A stretch of DNA of 22,784 nt from RGIG5612 sp045599965 (GCA_045599965.1 JAZRXA010000020.1:1-22784), one strand, 5' to 3'. Numbered from the stretch's first letter, positions 1 to 6,349 are shown. Notes: generated from the sequence alone by a model not told the origin. Program-made: numbers and translations.

Positions 1-297
1 AATGTTTTCGAAGGAAAACTTTATATTCAAACAGGCAAAGTAAAAGAAGTTTCAAAACAAATTCATGCAAATCCAAAAGTAGAACTTTGTGCCTTCAAAG
101 GTGGAGAATGGCTTCGTCTTGCAGGAGAACTTGTTGAAGACGATAGGCTTGAAGCAAAGCAGGCTATGTTAGATGCATATCCAATGTTGCAAAACATGTA
201 CAAAGCAGACGACGGAAACACAGAAGTTTTCTACTTCAAAAATGCCACCGCTCAGATTTGCGCATTCACTCACGAACCAGAACTAATCACTTTCTAA
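1..297 (+). CDS. Pyridoxamine 5'-phosphate oxidase family protein, C-terminal part
   Basis: An open frame runs from the first base to a TAA at 295-297 and gives 98 residues; the start lies outside the window. The visible part (residues such as VFEGKLYIQTG, VELCAFKGGEWLRLAGE and the terminal QICAFTHEPELITF) resembles the second half of the split-barrel flavin-binding fold of small PNPOx-like proteins common in gut Clostridia. These bind FMN or a related flavin and are usually cytosolic; the substrate cannot be told from sequence. A strong terminator follows at 321-357, so this is the end of its transcription unit. The family call comes from residue pattern only and no catalytic residue can be assigned. 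Confidence 0.7.
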   Translation, partial: NVFEGKLYIQTGKVKEVSKQIHANPKVELCAFKGGEWLRLAGELVEDDRLEAKQAMLDAYPMLQNMYKADDGNTEVFYFKNATAQICAFTHEPELITF

Positions 298-320
298 ATT
301 AAAAAAATAAATACCAATTA

Positions 321-357
321 AAAAAGCTGTCCCACCATTAAACGGGGCAGCTTTTTT
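321..357 (+). terminator. Rho-independent terminator of the PNPOx-like gene
   Basis: Arms AAAAAGCTGTCCC and GGGGCAGCTTTTTT pair with one G-T position and are followed directly by T residues. It lies 24 bases after the stop codon of the upstream gene. The A-run on the other side means it could also act on the minus strand. Confidence 0.85.
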
Positions 358-456
358 GTAGCGCCCTCCTAGCGTCTTCGCTAAGTTTCATTAAAGCCTC
401 ATTCATAAATCGCAAGAAGCGAAACTTCTAGACCAACACCCACTGCTATATTCCTA

Positions 457-500
457 CCGGCGCCGCTTCGCTGGCTAACGCCAGCTCCATATATGAAAAT
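457..500 (-). repeat. Partial copy of structured intergenic repeat (copy C)
   Basis: It shares the module reading (plus strand) GGCGCCGCTTCGCTGGC, a short loop, GCCAGCTCCATATAT with the copy at 22566-22695. It has hairpin arms GCTGGC (470-475) and GCCAGC (480-485) around a TAAC loop; the right-end copy has TAC. The similarity fades after the first hairpins, so this copy is truncated or diverged. It points in the opposite direction to the full copy at 851-986. Confidence 0.7.
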
Positions 501-527
501 AACTTTTGAAGTTCTACTTACACAAAA

Positions 528-696
528 AACCATACAACTCCTAGAAAAACATATGATGACTTATGGTGCTTACCCGTACAGCCCATCTTATATTGGCTTT
601 GTTGTATGGTTTAAAATTTAAAATAATGCCAAAAATTAGCACTTTTTTGAGCAAAAACCATAAGTCACACCATCAAAACAGCTAAGTTGTATGGTT
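528..696. repeat. Nested inverted repeats
   Basis: AACCATACAAC (528-538) has two perfect inverted partners GTTGTATGGTT, at 601-611 and 686-696. Inside, GACTTATGGT (558-567) pairs perfectly with ACCATAAGTC (657-666). Pairing 528-538 with 686-696 and 558-567 with 657-666 gives one long nested palindromic structure. Pairing 528-538 with 601-611 gives a competing shorter hairpin. No gene or transposase is associated. It may be a miniature palindromic element; its function is unknown. Confidence 0.6.
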
Positions 697-850
697 ATTT
701 GTCTTTTTGGATATCCGAGGTTGCTCGCGAAGTTGACGGCGCTTGGGCTAAGTAGGGCCCTGCGCCGTCCTTCGCTACTTACGGTGGCTGACTTTGAATG
801 ACAGTACATGTTCTTTCGAGCGCCACCTTAGTTTATAAATTTTAAAAAAA

Positions 851-986
851 TATTTTATTTTGGTCTCATATATGGAGCCGGTGGTTACACCGGCGAAGCG
901 GACGACTTTAGTCGGACGCAATGGGACATAGTAGTAGAGGTTGTGGGGCTTGTGGATTATCTTTGATCATCCACAAACCCACAACC
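851..986 (+). repeat. Full copy of structured intergenic repeat (copy A)
   Basis: This matches the reverse complement of 22566-22695 along its length: ATTTTATTTTGG, ATATATGGAGC, GCGAAGCGG, GACGCAATGGGA, ATAGTAGTAGAGG and TGTGATTGG/GTGGATTATCTTTGAT-like blocks occur in the same order. Three hairpins are visible: 877-894 (arms GCCGGTG and CACCGGC), 898-919 (GCG and CGC outer pairs, CGAC and GTCG inner pairs), and a long terminal one at 939-986. The arms differ from the other copy but stay paired, while the single-stranded linkers are nearly identical. Confidence 0.8.
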
Positions 987-1022
987 AAAAGATTTCGATA
1001 ATTCGTATTTGCTGGAATAATG

Positions 1023-1068
1023 AGGCCGCGTCGTAAGCTGCGCGCTTATAAGCGCTTGCTTTCTCCTT
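1023..1068 (+). repeat. 46-nt perfect direct repeat, left copy
   Basis: Positions 1023-1068 are identical to 6304-6349, in the same orientation, and both copies lie outside genes. The unit contains the perfect 14-nt palindrome GCGCTTATAAGCGC and an outer AAGC/GCTT pair. The two copies bracket the whole three-gene accessory block and the 41-bp-unit array. Confidence 0.85.
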
Positions 1069-1169
1069 CAAAAAATGTTGAATTATCAAGGTTTTTTCGA
1101 GCGACTTTTTAAAAAAACCACAAAAAAACCAGGAAAGGAGAATGAGCCACCTCTAAAAAATATAATCCA

Positions 1170-4109
1170 TTATTGTAATAACATTTCTAACAGTTCTGCC
1201 GCAATATCGTGATTTTTCACTCTAATAAGATTATCCCAAGCATCTGGCTTACCCAACAGGTTAGCTCCTCCATGCCAAACTAGTTCATCATCAATCACCG
1301 CAAAACGTTCATTAATTTCTTCTTTTGTTTCAACATATATGCCTGCATCTGTTAACATCTTAATTGCAATAAGATGATTATCTGCACTTCCCATTACGAT
1401 ATTGTCTGCATCCATCGTAATAATTGTTACTTCTACTCCTGCCTCTTGACGTGCCTTCACCAAAAGAATAAATCTATTTATTTTATCCCATTCAAGTTGA
1501 GAGCTAGAAATAACAATATTTTTATTAGCTTCCACTATATCTCTTTCAAACACATCAACATAATTCATTGAATCATATATCGCATTTACTTTTTGTTTAT
1601 CTAAAACAACATCTGTTACAACATCAAATCCAATTTTTTTATATGTTCTTAGTCTACTAGTATACATATTATCAAAAAATCTTATATGCGAATCTACATA
1701 ATCATATACTATAACTTCTTTTTTTCCTTCATAATCTCGATTTAATCTACCAACATACTGTTCAACTTTTGAAGGATCTGATACCGGAGCAGCTAGCATT
1801 AAAGTATCCAGTCTAGGAAAATTAAATCCTTCTCCAATTTTTTGTGCTGTTGCAACTAAAATCAAACTTTCCTCTTTAGAAGTGTTTTGTAACTCATTTA
1901 TTATTCTTTGATTTTCTTTATCTGTATTATCTCCATACAAAAGGCATACATGGTCAGCAAAATTATGCAAATTCTCGAATAATAATTTAGCCTGCTCCTT
2001 TTGCCTTGTAAGAATTAGCGGTGTTCTCCCTTTATTAATGCATTCCTTAACATCTTCTATTATCATATTGTTTCTAGCTTGATTGCTTGAAACAAGTGCA
2101 TATGCTACATTAATGTCATTCCTACTTTCGTGGTTTCCTATCAGTCTCGTATATCTAGGATAAATATAATGCCCTATATTTTGTTGCTCAGCTCTTTGTT
2201 TTGCAGTGAAACTATGTCTTATAGGTCCAATTAACATATATATTATTTTCTCTAATTCATCGCTACGCTTTGGTGTTGCTGATACTCCATATACATATCT
2301 AGCATTTACCCTTTGAAGAACATCTATTGAAGAGGTTGATGCTCCGTGATGACATTCATCCATAATTACCATTCCATATGATTTTAATAATTCTTCATAT
2401 TCACTTTTTCCAGCAAGCGATTGAATCATCGCAATATCAACTATACCTGAAAGTGTATTTTTGCCTCCATGTAAGATTCCAATAACACTTTCTCTTATTT
2501 TTTCTTTGCCACCTTTTGTTAAATACTTTGGCAATTCTTCATCAATATCAAGAAAAGTTTTTAATTCTTCAACCCATTGATTTAATAGATCTTTATTTTG
2601 TATTAATATCAATGTACTTACTTTTCTTTTTGCAATCAAATAACTACAGACAACAGTTTTTCCAAAAGCCGTAGCTGCGCTTAATATTCCATTATCGTAA
2701 TGAAGCAAAGTTTCTATGGCCTCATTTTGTTCTGCTTTTAATTTTCCAATAAAACTTATACGTAATGGTCGTCCTTTAGACCTAATATCCTCAATATCAT
2801 ACGGTATTCCTGATTCGTTACACTTTTCTTCAATCTTATCTCTTAATCCACGTGGCAATTTGATATATCCATTTACATCTTTTCCCATATATACAGTAGA
2901 ATAATTATAATAGTTAGAATATCCTAACCTTTTATTCTTGTAAAAAATAGGATTATCAAATGCTGCCATGCTCCTGATTTGATTTTGAATATGCGGTGTC
3001 AGATTTAATGTATCAACATATATCCCATCGCCCATGGTAATATGTATTTTGCCTGATACGTCCATTGGATTGAATTTGTCATTTCTTTTCCACGGTTTAG
3101 GCCTTTTGTCAATTTGATTAAAAGAAAGTTGCCCCATAGAAAGAGCCAACTCTGAATTCCATTTAATAATATAATTTTGAATTTCGTTTAAAGAATACTT
3201 TGGTGTTTGATTTAATAAAATATCCCATTGATTAGGATATGCATTCCAGTTTTCATCAACAAATGCACTATTTCCATTTTTTAATGCTTGTCCCTGAAGT
3301 GGTAACGCTATTAAATTACCTATTCCACTTGATGTGTCCTGTGAAGGATACATTCTGTCATAAAAATGAAAGGTTTTTAAATTTATTGAAGCGGCACCTT
3401 TATTTAAAAGCATGTATCCAAAATTTCTTGCTATCGAAGCAGATATTTTATTCTTAAAAAATATCCATACATGTGCGCCTTTACCAGACCTAGACCTCTC
3501 TACCAATGGAACTATCCCATTCTTTATACACATGAGTCTAAGTGCATCTACTTCCTCATGCCATTCTTCATCGGTATTGGCAAAATCTGTTTTTTCTGCA
3601 TCTTTTGCGTGATTATCAAAATCAAAAACTATAAATCTACATGTGGCATCGGCAAGTAACGGATATATTCCGATTACATCTGTTCCGTCTTCTTTATATC
3701 CCAATAAATGTCTTTTAACAATTTCTACTGAAAGCCTACTCCAATTTTTGTTTTCACATTCATCACATTTAATTTTTCCACCATTAAAAGCAGGACACAA
3801 TTCATTCCATCTATTTATACACTGAGGATAATAATTTCCATTTTTAGCCCTTTTAGCATACACATCTTCTCTTCCCCAAAACATACTAAAAAACAATTTT
3901 ACTTGTTTATCATCTATAAAATGTGATTGTATTCTTGAGCCTTGATCCAAATCATATTCTTCTTTTTTTATAATTTTTTCCGTAAAAACATCATCAACTT
4001 CAAAAGGTATTCCTGCCCTTTGAAGTTGAGACTTTAACATGTTATTTTCTTTTTGCAAACTTCTTACCAATTTGCGCAAGGATTCTTTATTATATTCTTC
4101 TATGTTCAT
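1170..4109 (-). CDS. TOTE-type primase / superfamily II helicase / PLD-like fusion protein
   Basis: 979 residues. After an N-terminal coiled coil (about 1-30) comes a likely zinc knuckle (C97, C105, C115, C118). An archaeo-eukaryotic primase-like domain follows, with the acidic motif FDFDNH (D163, D165) and SRSGKGAHVW (H213), the pattern of TOTE conflict-system primases. A superfamily II helicase domain has ATAFGKT (K484), DECH (584-587), SAT (610-612) and QYVGRLNR (784-791). The C-terminus (about 870-979) looks like a phospholipase-D-type domain ending in VIDDELVWHGGANLLG, but H and K of the HxKxxxxD motif are N933 and R935. It therefore probably primes or copies nucleic acid and unwinds or translocates on it. 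It starts inside the stop codon of the upstream AlbA_2 gene (TAATG) with only a weak ribosome binding site, so translation is likely coupled. The conflict-system role is inferred from family and context. Confidence 0.82.
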   Translation of the reverse strand: MNIEEYNKESLRKLVRSLQKENNMLKSQLQRAGIPFEVDDVFTEKIIKKEEYDLDQGSRIQSHFIDDKQVKLFFSMFWGREDVYAKRAKNGNYYPQCINRWNELCPAFNGGKIKCDECENKNWSRLSVEIVKRHLLGYKEDGTDVIGIYPLLADATCRFIVFDFDNHAKDAEKTDFANTDEEWHEEVDALRLMCIKNGIVPLVERSRSGKGAHVWIFFKNKISASIARNFGYMLLNKGAASINLKTFHFYDRMYPSQDTSSGIGNLIALPLQGQALKNGNSAFVDENWNAYPNQWDILLNQTPKYSLNEIQNYIIKWNSELALSMGQLSFNQIDKRPKPWKRNDKFNPMDVSGKIHITMGDGIYVDTLNLTPHIQNQIRSMAAFDNPIFYKNKRLGYSNYYNYSTVYMGKDVNGYIKLPRGLRDKIEEKCNESGIPYDIEDIRSKGRPLRISFIGKLKAEQNEAIETLLHYDNGILSAATAFGKTVVCSYLIAKRKVSTLILIQNKDLLNQWVEELKTFLDIDEELPKYLTKGGKEKIRESVIGILHGGKNTLSGIVDIAMIQSLAGKSEYEELLKSYGMVIMDECHHGASTSSIDVLQRVNARYVYGVSATPKRSDELEKIIYMLIGPIRHSFTAKQRAEQQNIGHYIYPRYTRLIGNHESRNDINVAYALVSSNQARNNMIIEDVKECINKGRTPLILTRQKEQAKLLFENLHNFADHVCLLYGDNTDKENQRIINELQNTSKEESLILVATAQKIGEGFNFPRLDTLMLAAPVSDPSKVEQYVGRLNRDYEGKKEVIVYDYVDSHIRFFDNMYTSRLRTYKKIGFDVVTDVVLDKQKVNAIYDSMNYVDVFERDIVEANKNIVISSSQLEWDKINRFILLVKARQEAGVEVTIITMDADNIVMGSADNHLIAIKMLTDAGIYVETKEEINERFAVIDDELVWHGGANLLGKPDAWDNLIRVKNHDIAAELLEMLLQ

Positions 4110-5467
4110 TATTTTTTTCTTTTAATTTTCCAATAACCTTTACGGTCGGACCCAACTCTTTCAATCAATCCTTTTTCTTTCAAGGATTTCAAGTACATAG
4201 TTACCGATACGCGGCTCACATTCAACTTGTCCGCAATCTGTTGTGATGTATAACCAGGATCTTCTAAAATCAACTTGAAAGTCTCTCGTTCCTTATCAGA
4301 TAACTTATCAGATAACTTATCAGATAAATTGCTATTCATCTTATCAGTCATTCTTACGATTCTATCTTCTGGTCCGGTAAATTTTATCATAATATCCCCC
4401 GAATGAACTGTATATTCGGGCACTGGCAGACCATCAGCTGTGCAAGCATTACAAATTTTTTCGATACCACGTCCCCAGCTCTCGATAAATCCAGCAAAAT
4501 AAAAGACAGATGCTACATTTGGATTATAAGGTCTTGACGCATGTTTTTGCATTAAATTCTCTTGCGTCCAGTCTTCCGGAAGACTTCCTATATTCGCTAT
4601 ATAAAGTTTATCTTCGTACACACTAATCTGAATCGGTATGCCAGATTGATACTGTTTGTGGCAGATTGCATTCAACAGCGCTTCTCGCAAAGCCTCTTTT
4701 GGTACAAAATATTTTTCGATTCGTTGGATGCCTTCATAAGTAATCTTAGCTTTCATATATTTCAAATAAATCAAATCAATTGACTTATCAACTTGTTCTA
4801 ATAATGAACCATGAATTTCATCTTGATATAAAAGATCAGCATCATTTTCAAAATATCCAATCTTTAAATATGCACCAAGTTGATACTTTTCTGGATCCTT
4901 ACTGAATAATAGCATCGCCGCATTTGTTAGATAATCACCATTTATTAAATGTAACTTATCCAAAAGTACTTCTTTTGATTCTTCCAAAAGTGTCGAATCT
5001 ATCCTACCTTTCTTTGCAGCAAGTTTCTTGAATTTTAAGACCGCATCATCATCAACATCTTCTATTTTGAATGCTGGCATTGGAGAATTATCCCATGTTG
5101 AACCATGTTTTCTTAAAAGGAATGCCTCAAGTGCGGGCCCTGTCAAAATCTGTTTTGTACTTCCACTGCGATAATGATAAACACCCTTATAAGGAATTCC
5201 TACTGGATAAGGAGGCACATCAATTTCAATATATTCTTTCTCCCCTTCAATCAAAAGATTGATATCAACAATAATTCCCATCGTGTCTCGGACTTTATTT
5301 GGAATTTCTTCAAGCAATCTTTTAGAATTACTTATTCCAACAACAGTTCCATCATCATCGCACCCGATATATATCCTGCCACCTTGTGCATTGGCAAAAC
5401 CACAAATCCATTTCAAATATTCATCTCTCCAAGATTCTTTCCATTCAATATTCTGATTTTCCGCCAT
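4109..5467 (-). CDS. Schlafen/AlbA_2 domain, HATPase and winged-helix protein
   Basis: 452 residues from the ATG at 5467, chosen because GGAGG (minus strand, 5473-5477) lies five bases upstream; a GTG at 5479 would overlap that site. Residues 5-120 form an AlbA_2 (Schlafen-type, putative nucleic-acid-binding) domain with EWKES, FANAQGGRIYIGCDDDG and YHYRSGSTK. Residues 255-340 match the HATPase_c_4 pattern: ALREALLNAICHKQY, then IANIGSLP, then FIESWGRGIEKI. Residues 395-445 form a winged helix (YTSQQIADKLNVSRVSVTMYL). The linker contains LSDK three times, coded by 12-nt tandem repeats. Such proteins are usually annotated as ATP-binding regulators; several relatives occur in defence or mobile loci. 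The last base of its stop overlaps the ATG of the helicase gene. Confidence 0.85.
   Translation of the reverse strand: MAENQNIEWKESWRDEYLKWICGFANAQGGRIYIGCDDDGTVVGISNSKRLLEEIPNKVRDTMGIIVDINLLIEGEKEYIEIDVPPYPVGIPYKGVYHYRSGSTKQILTGPALEAFLLRKHGSTWDNSPMPAFKIEDVDDDAVLKFKKLAAKKGRIDSTLLEESKEVLLDKLHLINGDYLTNAAMLLFSKDPEKYQLGAYLKIGYFENDADLLYQDEIHGSLLEQVDKSIDLIYLKYMKAKITYEGIQRIEKYFVPKEALREALLNAICHKQYQSGIPIQISVYEDKLYIANIGSLPEDWTQENLMQKHASRPYNPNVASVFYFAGFIESWGRGIEKICNACTADGLPVPEYTVHSGDIMIKFTGPEDRIVRMTDKMNSNLSDKLSDKLSDKERETFKLILEDPGYTSQQIADKLNVSRVSVTMYLKSLKEKGLIERVGSDRKGYWKIKRKK
4293..4328. repeat. Three tandem 12-nt repeats in the AlbA_2 gene
   Basis: TTATCAGATAAC is repeated three times (the last copy ends in A instead of C), coding LSDK units between the HATPase and winged-helix domains. 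Because the unit is 12 nt, slippage would change linker length without breaking the frame. Confidence 0.85.
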
Positions 5468-5502
5468 TATATCCTCCACTGGTTACTTATATTTGCCTAA
5501 TT

Positions 5503-5511
5503 ATTATAACA
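5503..5511 (-). promoter_or_regulatory. Extended -10 promoter for the AlbA_2-helicase pair
   Basis: On the minus strand TGT TATAAT (5511-5503) forms a perfect extended -10 element 36 bases upstream of the ATG at 5467. No good -35 hexamer sits 17 bases further up, which is usual for extended -10 promoters. It lies between the small upstream gene and the AlbA_2 gene, so the pair may be expressed both from here and by read-through. Confidence 0.55.
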
Positions 5512-5544
5512 TGTTTTAAATGTGCTTTATGATTAATCTAAAAC

Positions 5545-5865
5545 TTACTGTATGTGCTCATCTATGTATTCCCTTCCTAGAGCTCTGATTATCTGTTGTT
5601 TACTTTTTCTTAGTTCTTTTAATGCAGCTTGGTTTTCTTTTCGTTTTTGGATTTGTTTTTTTAATGAATCCAGTTCTTCTGGTTTTATATAACGACTTAT
5701 CACCTTATTATTTTCACGATACATTAAATAATTATATTGTTTATTCGCAATATTTTTTATTTGAATTGATCCTTTTGGTAATTGTTCTTGTTCAATAAGA
5801 ATAGCTTTTTCTATTCTTATTGAGCGTTCATATTCTTCAAGCATTACTTCTTCTATAACTGACAT
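5545..5865 (-). CDS. Small charged coiled-coil protein of unknown function
   Basis: About 106 residues from the ATG at 5865 (a TTG at 5874 would add three). It is rich in E, K, Q and R. The first third (VIEEVMLEEYERSIRIEKA) is probably helical. A middle part reads KGSIQIKNIANKQYNYLMYRENNKVISRYI, like a short beta hairpin with aromatic residues, and a basic helical tail follows (KKQIQKRKENQAALKELRKSKQQ). The general layout recalls small DUF6788-like proteins, but I cannot assign a family or function. It is the first gene of the accessory block, downstream of a good promoter and an operator-like inverted repeat, and 66-77 bases ahead of the AlbA_2 gene. It could be a regulator or a partner of that system; this is only inference. 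Confidence 0.7.
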   Translation of the reverse strand: MSVIEEVMLEEYERSIRIEKAILIEQEQLPKGSIQIKNIANKQYNYLMYRENNKVISRYIKPEELDSLKKQIQKRKENQAALKELRKSKQQIIRALGREYIDEHIQ

Positions 5866-5866
5866 G

Positions 5867-5906
5867 TTAACCAACTTTCTTTAATTTATTTTATATTGTT
5901 GGTTAA
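5867..5906. promoter_or_regulatory. Operator-like inverted repeat at the transcription start
   Basis: TTAACCAAC (5867-5875) and GTTGGTTAA (5898-5906) are perfect 9-bp inverted arms with a 22-bp gap. The right arm abuts the -10 hexamer and spans the predicted start of transcription; the left arm touches the start codon region of the small gene. It can be read as an operator for a dimeric repressor or as a 5'-UTR hairpin that hides the start site. Confidence 0.6.
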
Positions 5907-5935
5907 ATGATAATCCACTAAATAAATTTTGTCAA
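5907..5935 (-). promoter_or_regulatory. Sigma-A promoter of the accessory block
   Basis: On the minus strand TTGACA (5935-5930) and TATCAT (5912-5907) are separated by exactly 17 bases. Transcription would start near 5900, about 35 bases ahead of the small gene's ATG. The array at 5977-6223 lies directly upstream, its nearest unit ending about 40 bases from the -35 hexamer. Confidence 0.7.
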
Positions 5936-5944
5936 ATGAATATT

Positions 5945-5958
5945 GAGGGTGGGATTCG
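5945..5958 (-). repeat. tRNA-Ser 3'-end fragment (distal scar)
   Basis: GAGGGTGGGATTCG is identical to 6424-6437 inside the tRNA-Ser gene (T-arm and acceptor stem, minus strand). It lies in the same orientation 479 bases downstream of the intact copy, next to the accessory-block promoter. Confidence 0.5.
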
Positions 5959-5976
5959 CTCCGGCGGTTTGCGCGA

Positions 5977-6223
5977 TTTCGCAACGAATTGGCTAGTCTT
6001 CTTATTTTATTGCGAAAAAAAGATGAATTTCGCAACGAATTTGACTAAATGAACATTACTTTGCGAAATCCGTTACATATTTCGCAGCATTATCTGTATA
6101 TTGATTGATTCGTTGCGAAAGATGGTCATGTTTCGCAGCGAATATACTTATTTACTTATTTTGCTGCGAAAATTAGTTGAGATTTCGCAAAAGAATGTCT
6201 TAAAAGTACAAAACGTTGCGAAA
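5977..6223. repeat. Regular array of five 41-bp units bounded by 7-bp inverted repeats
   Basis: The units are 5977-6017, 6028-6068, 6080-6120, 6131-6171 and 6183-6223, each exactly 41 bp. Every unit starts TTTCGCA and ends TGCGAAA, with a 27-nt interior of differing sequence. Gaps between units are 10, 11, 10 and 11 nt. The eighth pair next to the 7-mers varies together within units: A-T in units 1, 2 and 5, G-T in unit 3, G-C in unit 4. The same 7-mers read across the gaps give short hairpins; the one at 6109-6143 extends to 13 pairs (ATTCG outer arm). The period is 51-52 bp, close to five helical turns. It lies between a minus-strand terminator and the accessory-block promoter. It has no CRISPR repeat and no cas gene nearby. 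Confidence 0.85.
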
Positions 6224-6227
6224 AGAA

Positions 6228-6255
6228 AAACAGGAGCCTTCATAGGCTCCTGTTT
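6228..6255 (-). terminator. Terminator between tRNA-Ser scar and array
   Basis: AAACAGGAGCC (6228-6238) and GGCTCCTGTTT (6245-6255) are perfect arms with a 6-nt loop. On the minus strand the hairpin is followed by a T-rich run (TTTTTCTTTT), so it stops transcription heading from the tRNA side into the array. Confidence 0.8.
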
Positions 6256-6262
6256 CAAAATC

Positions 6263-6280
6263 ACGGAGAGGGTGGGATTC
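6263..6280 (-). repeat. tRNA-Ser 3'-end fragment (proximal scar)
   Basis: These 18 bases are identical to 6419-6436, the 3' end of the intact tRNA-Ser gene, in the same orientation. Like the intact gene, the fragment is followed on the minus strand by a terminator hairpin. After 17 bases of tRNA identity (minus strand AATCCCACCCTCTCCG) the similarity stops. Confidence 0.7.
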
Positions 6281-6303
6281 CCGCCGGGGCTAAAGCCCCT
6301 TTC

Positions 6304-6349
6304 AGGCCGCGTCGTAAGCTGCGCGCTTATAAGCGCTTGCTTTCTCCTT
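6304..6349 (+). repeat. 46-nt perfect direct repeat, right copy
   Basis: Identical to 1023-1068 and in the same orientation, 5,281 bases away. It lies inside a short segment (6265-6366) whose ends are inverted repeats: GAGAGGGTGGGATTC on the left and GAATCCCACCTCC on the right, next to a small hairpin GGGGCTAAAGCCCC (6286-6299). Confidence 0.85.

Larger units (their letters stand above)
298..1169. other. Gene-free, repeat-rich intergenic mosaic
   Basis: No credible coding frame is present across about 870 bases. The stretch holds a terminator, a partial structured repeat (457-500), nested inverted repeats (528-696), a GC-rich hairpin with arms GACGGCGC (735-742) and GCGCCGTC (762-769), wider arms GGTGGC (783-788) and GCCACC (832-837), a full structured repeat (851-986), one copy of a 46-nt direct repeat (1023-1068), and a weak AT-rich hairpin (1090-1119). 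Base composition swings sharply between GC-rich modules and AT-rich fillers, which suggests stepwise build-up of small elements rather than decay of one gene. Confidence 0.75.

Noticed and set aside
1090..1119. Terminator downstream of the primase-helicase gene
   Set aside because: GGTTTTTT and AAAAAAACC can pair, but the stem is almost all A-T and no T-run follows on the minus strand; too weak to call.
5467..5479. GTG start for the AlbA_2 gene at 5479
   Set aside because: The GTG overlaps the GGAGG ribosome binding site that serves the ATG at 5467.
5977..6223. CRISPR array
   Set aside because: The conserved part is only 7 nt in alternating orientation, there is no full repeat, and no cas gene is present in the window.
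5977..6223. TIGR-type guide array
   Set aside because: The two variable segment classes (27 and 10/11 nt) do not match the short, similar spacers of those arrays, no box C/D-like motifs are seen, and no Nop-domain gene is nearby.
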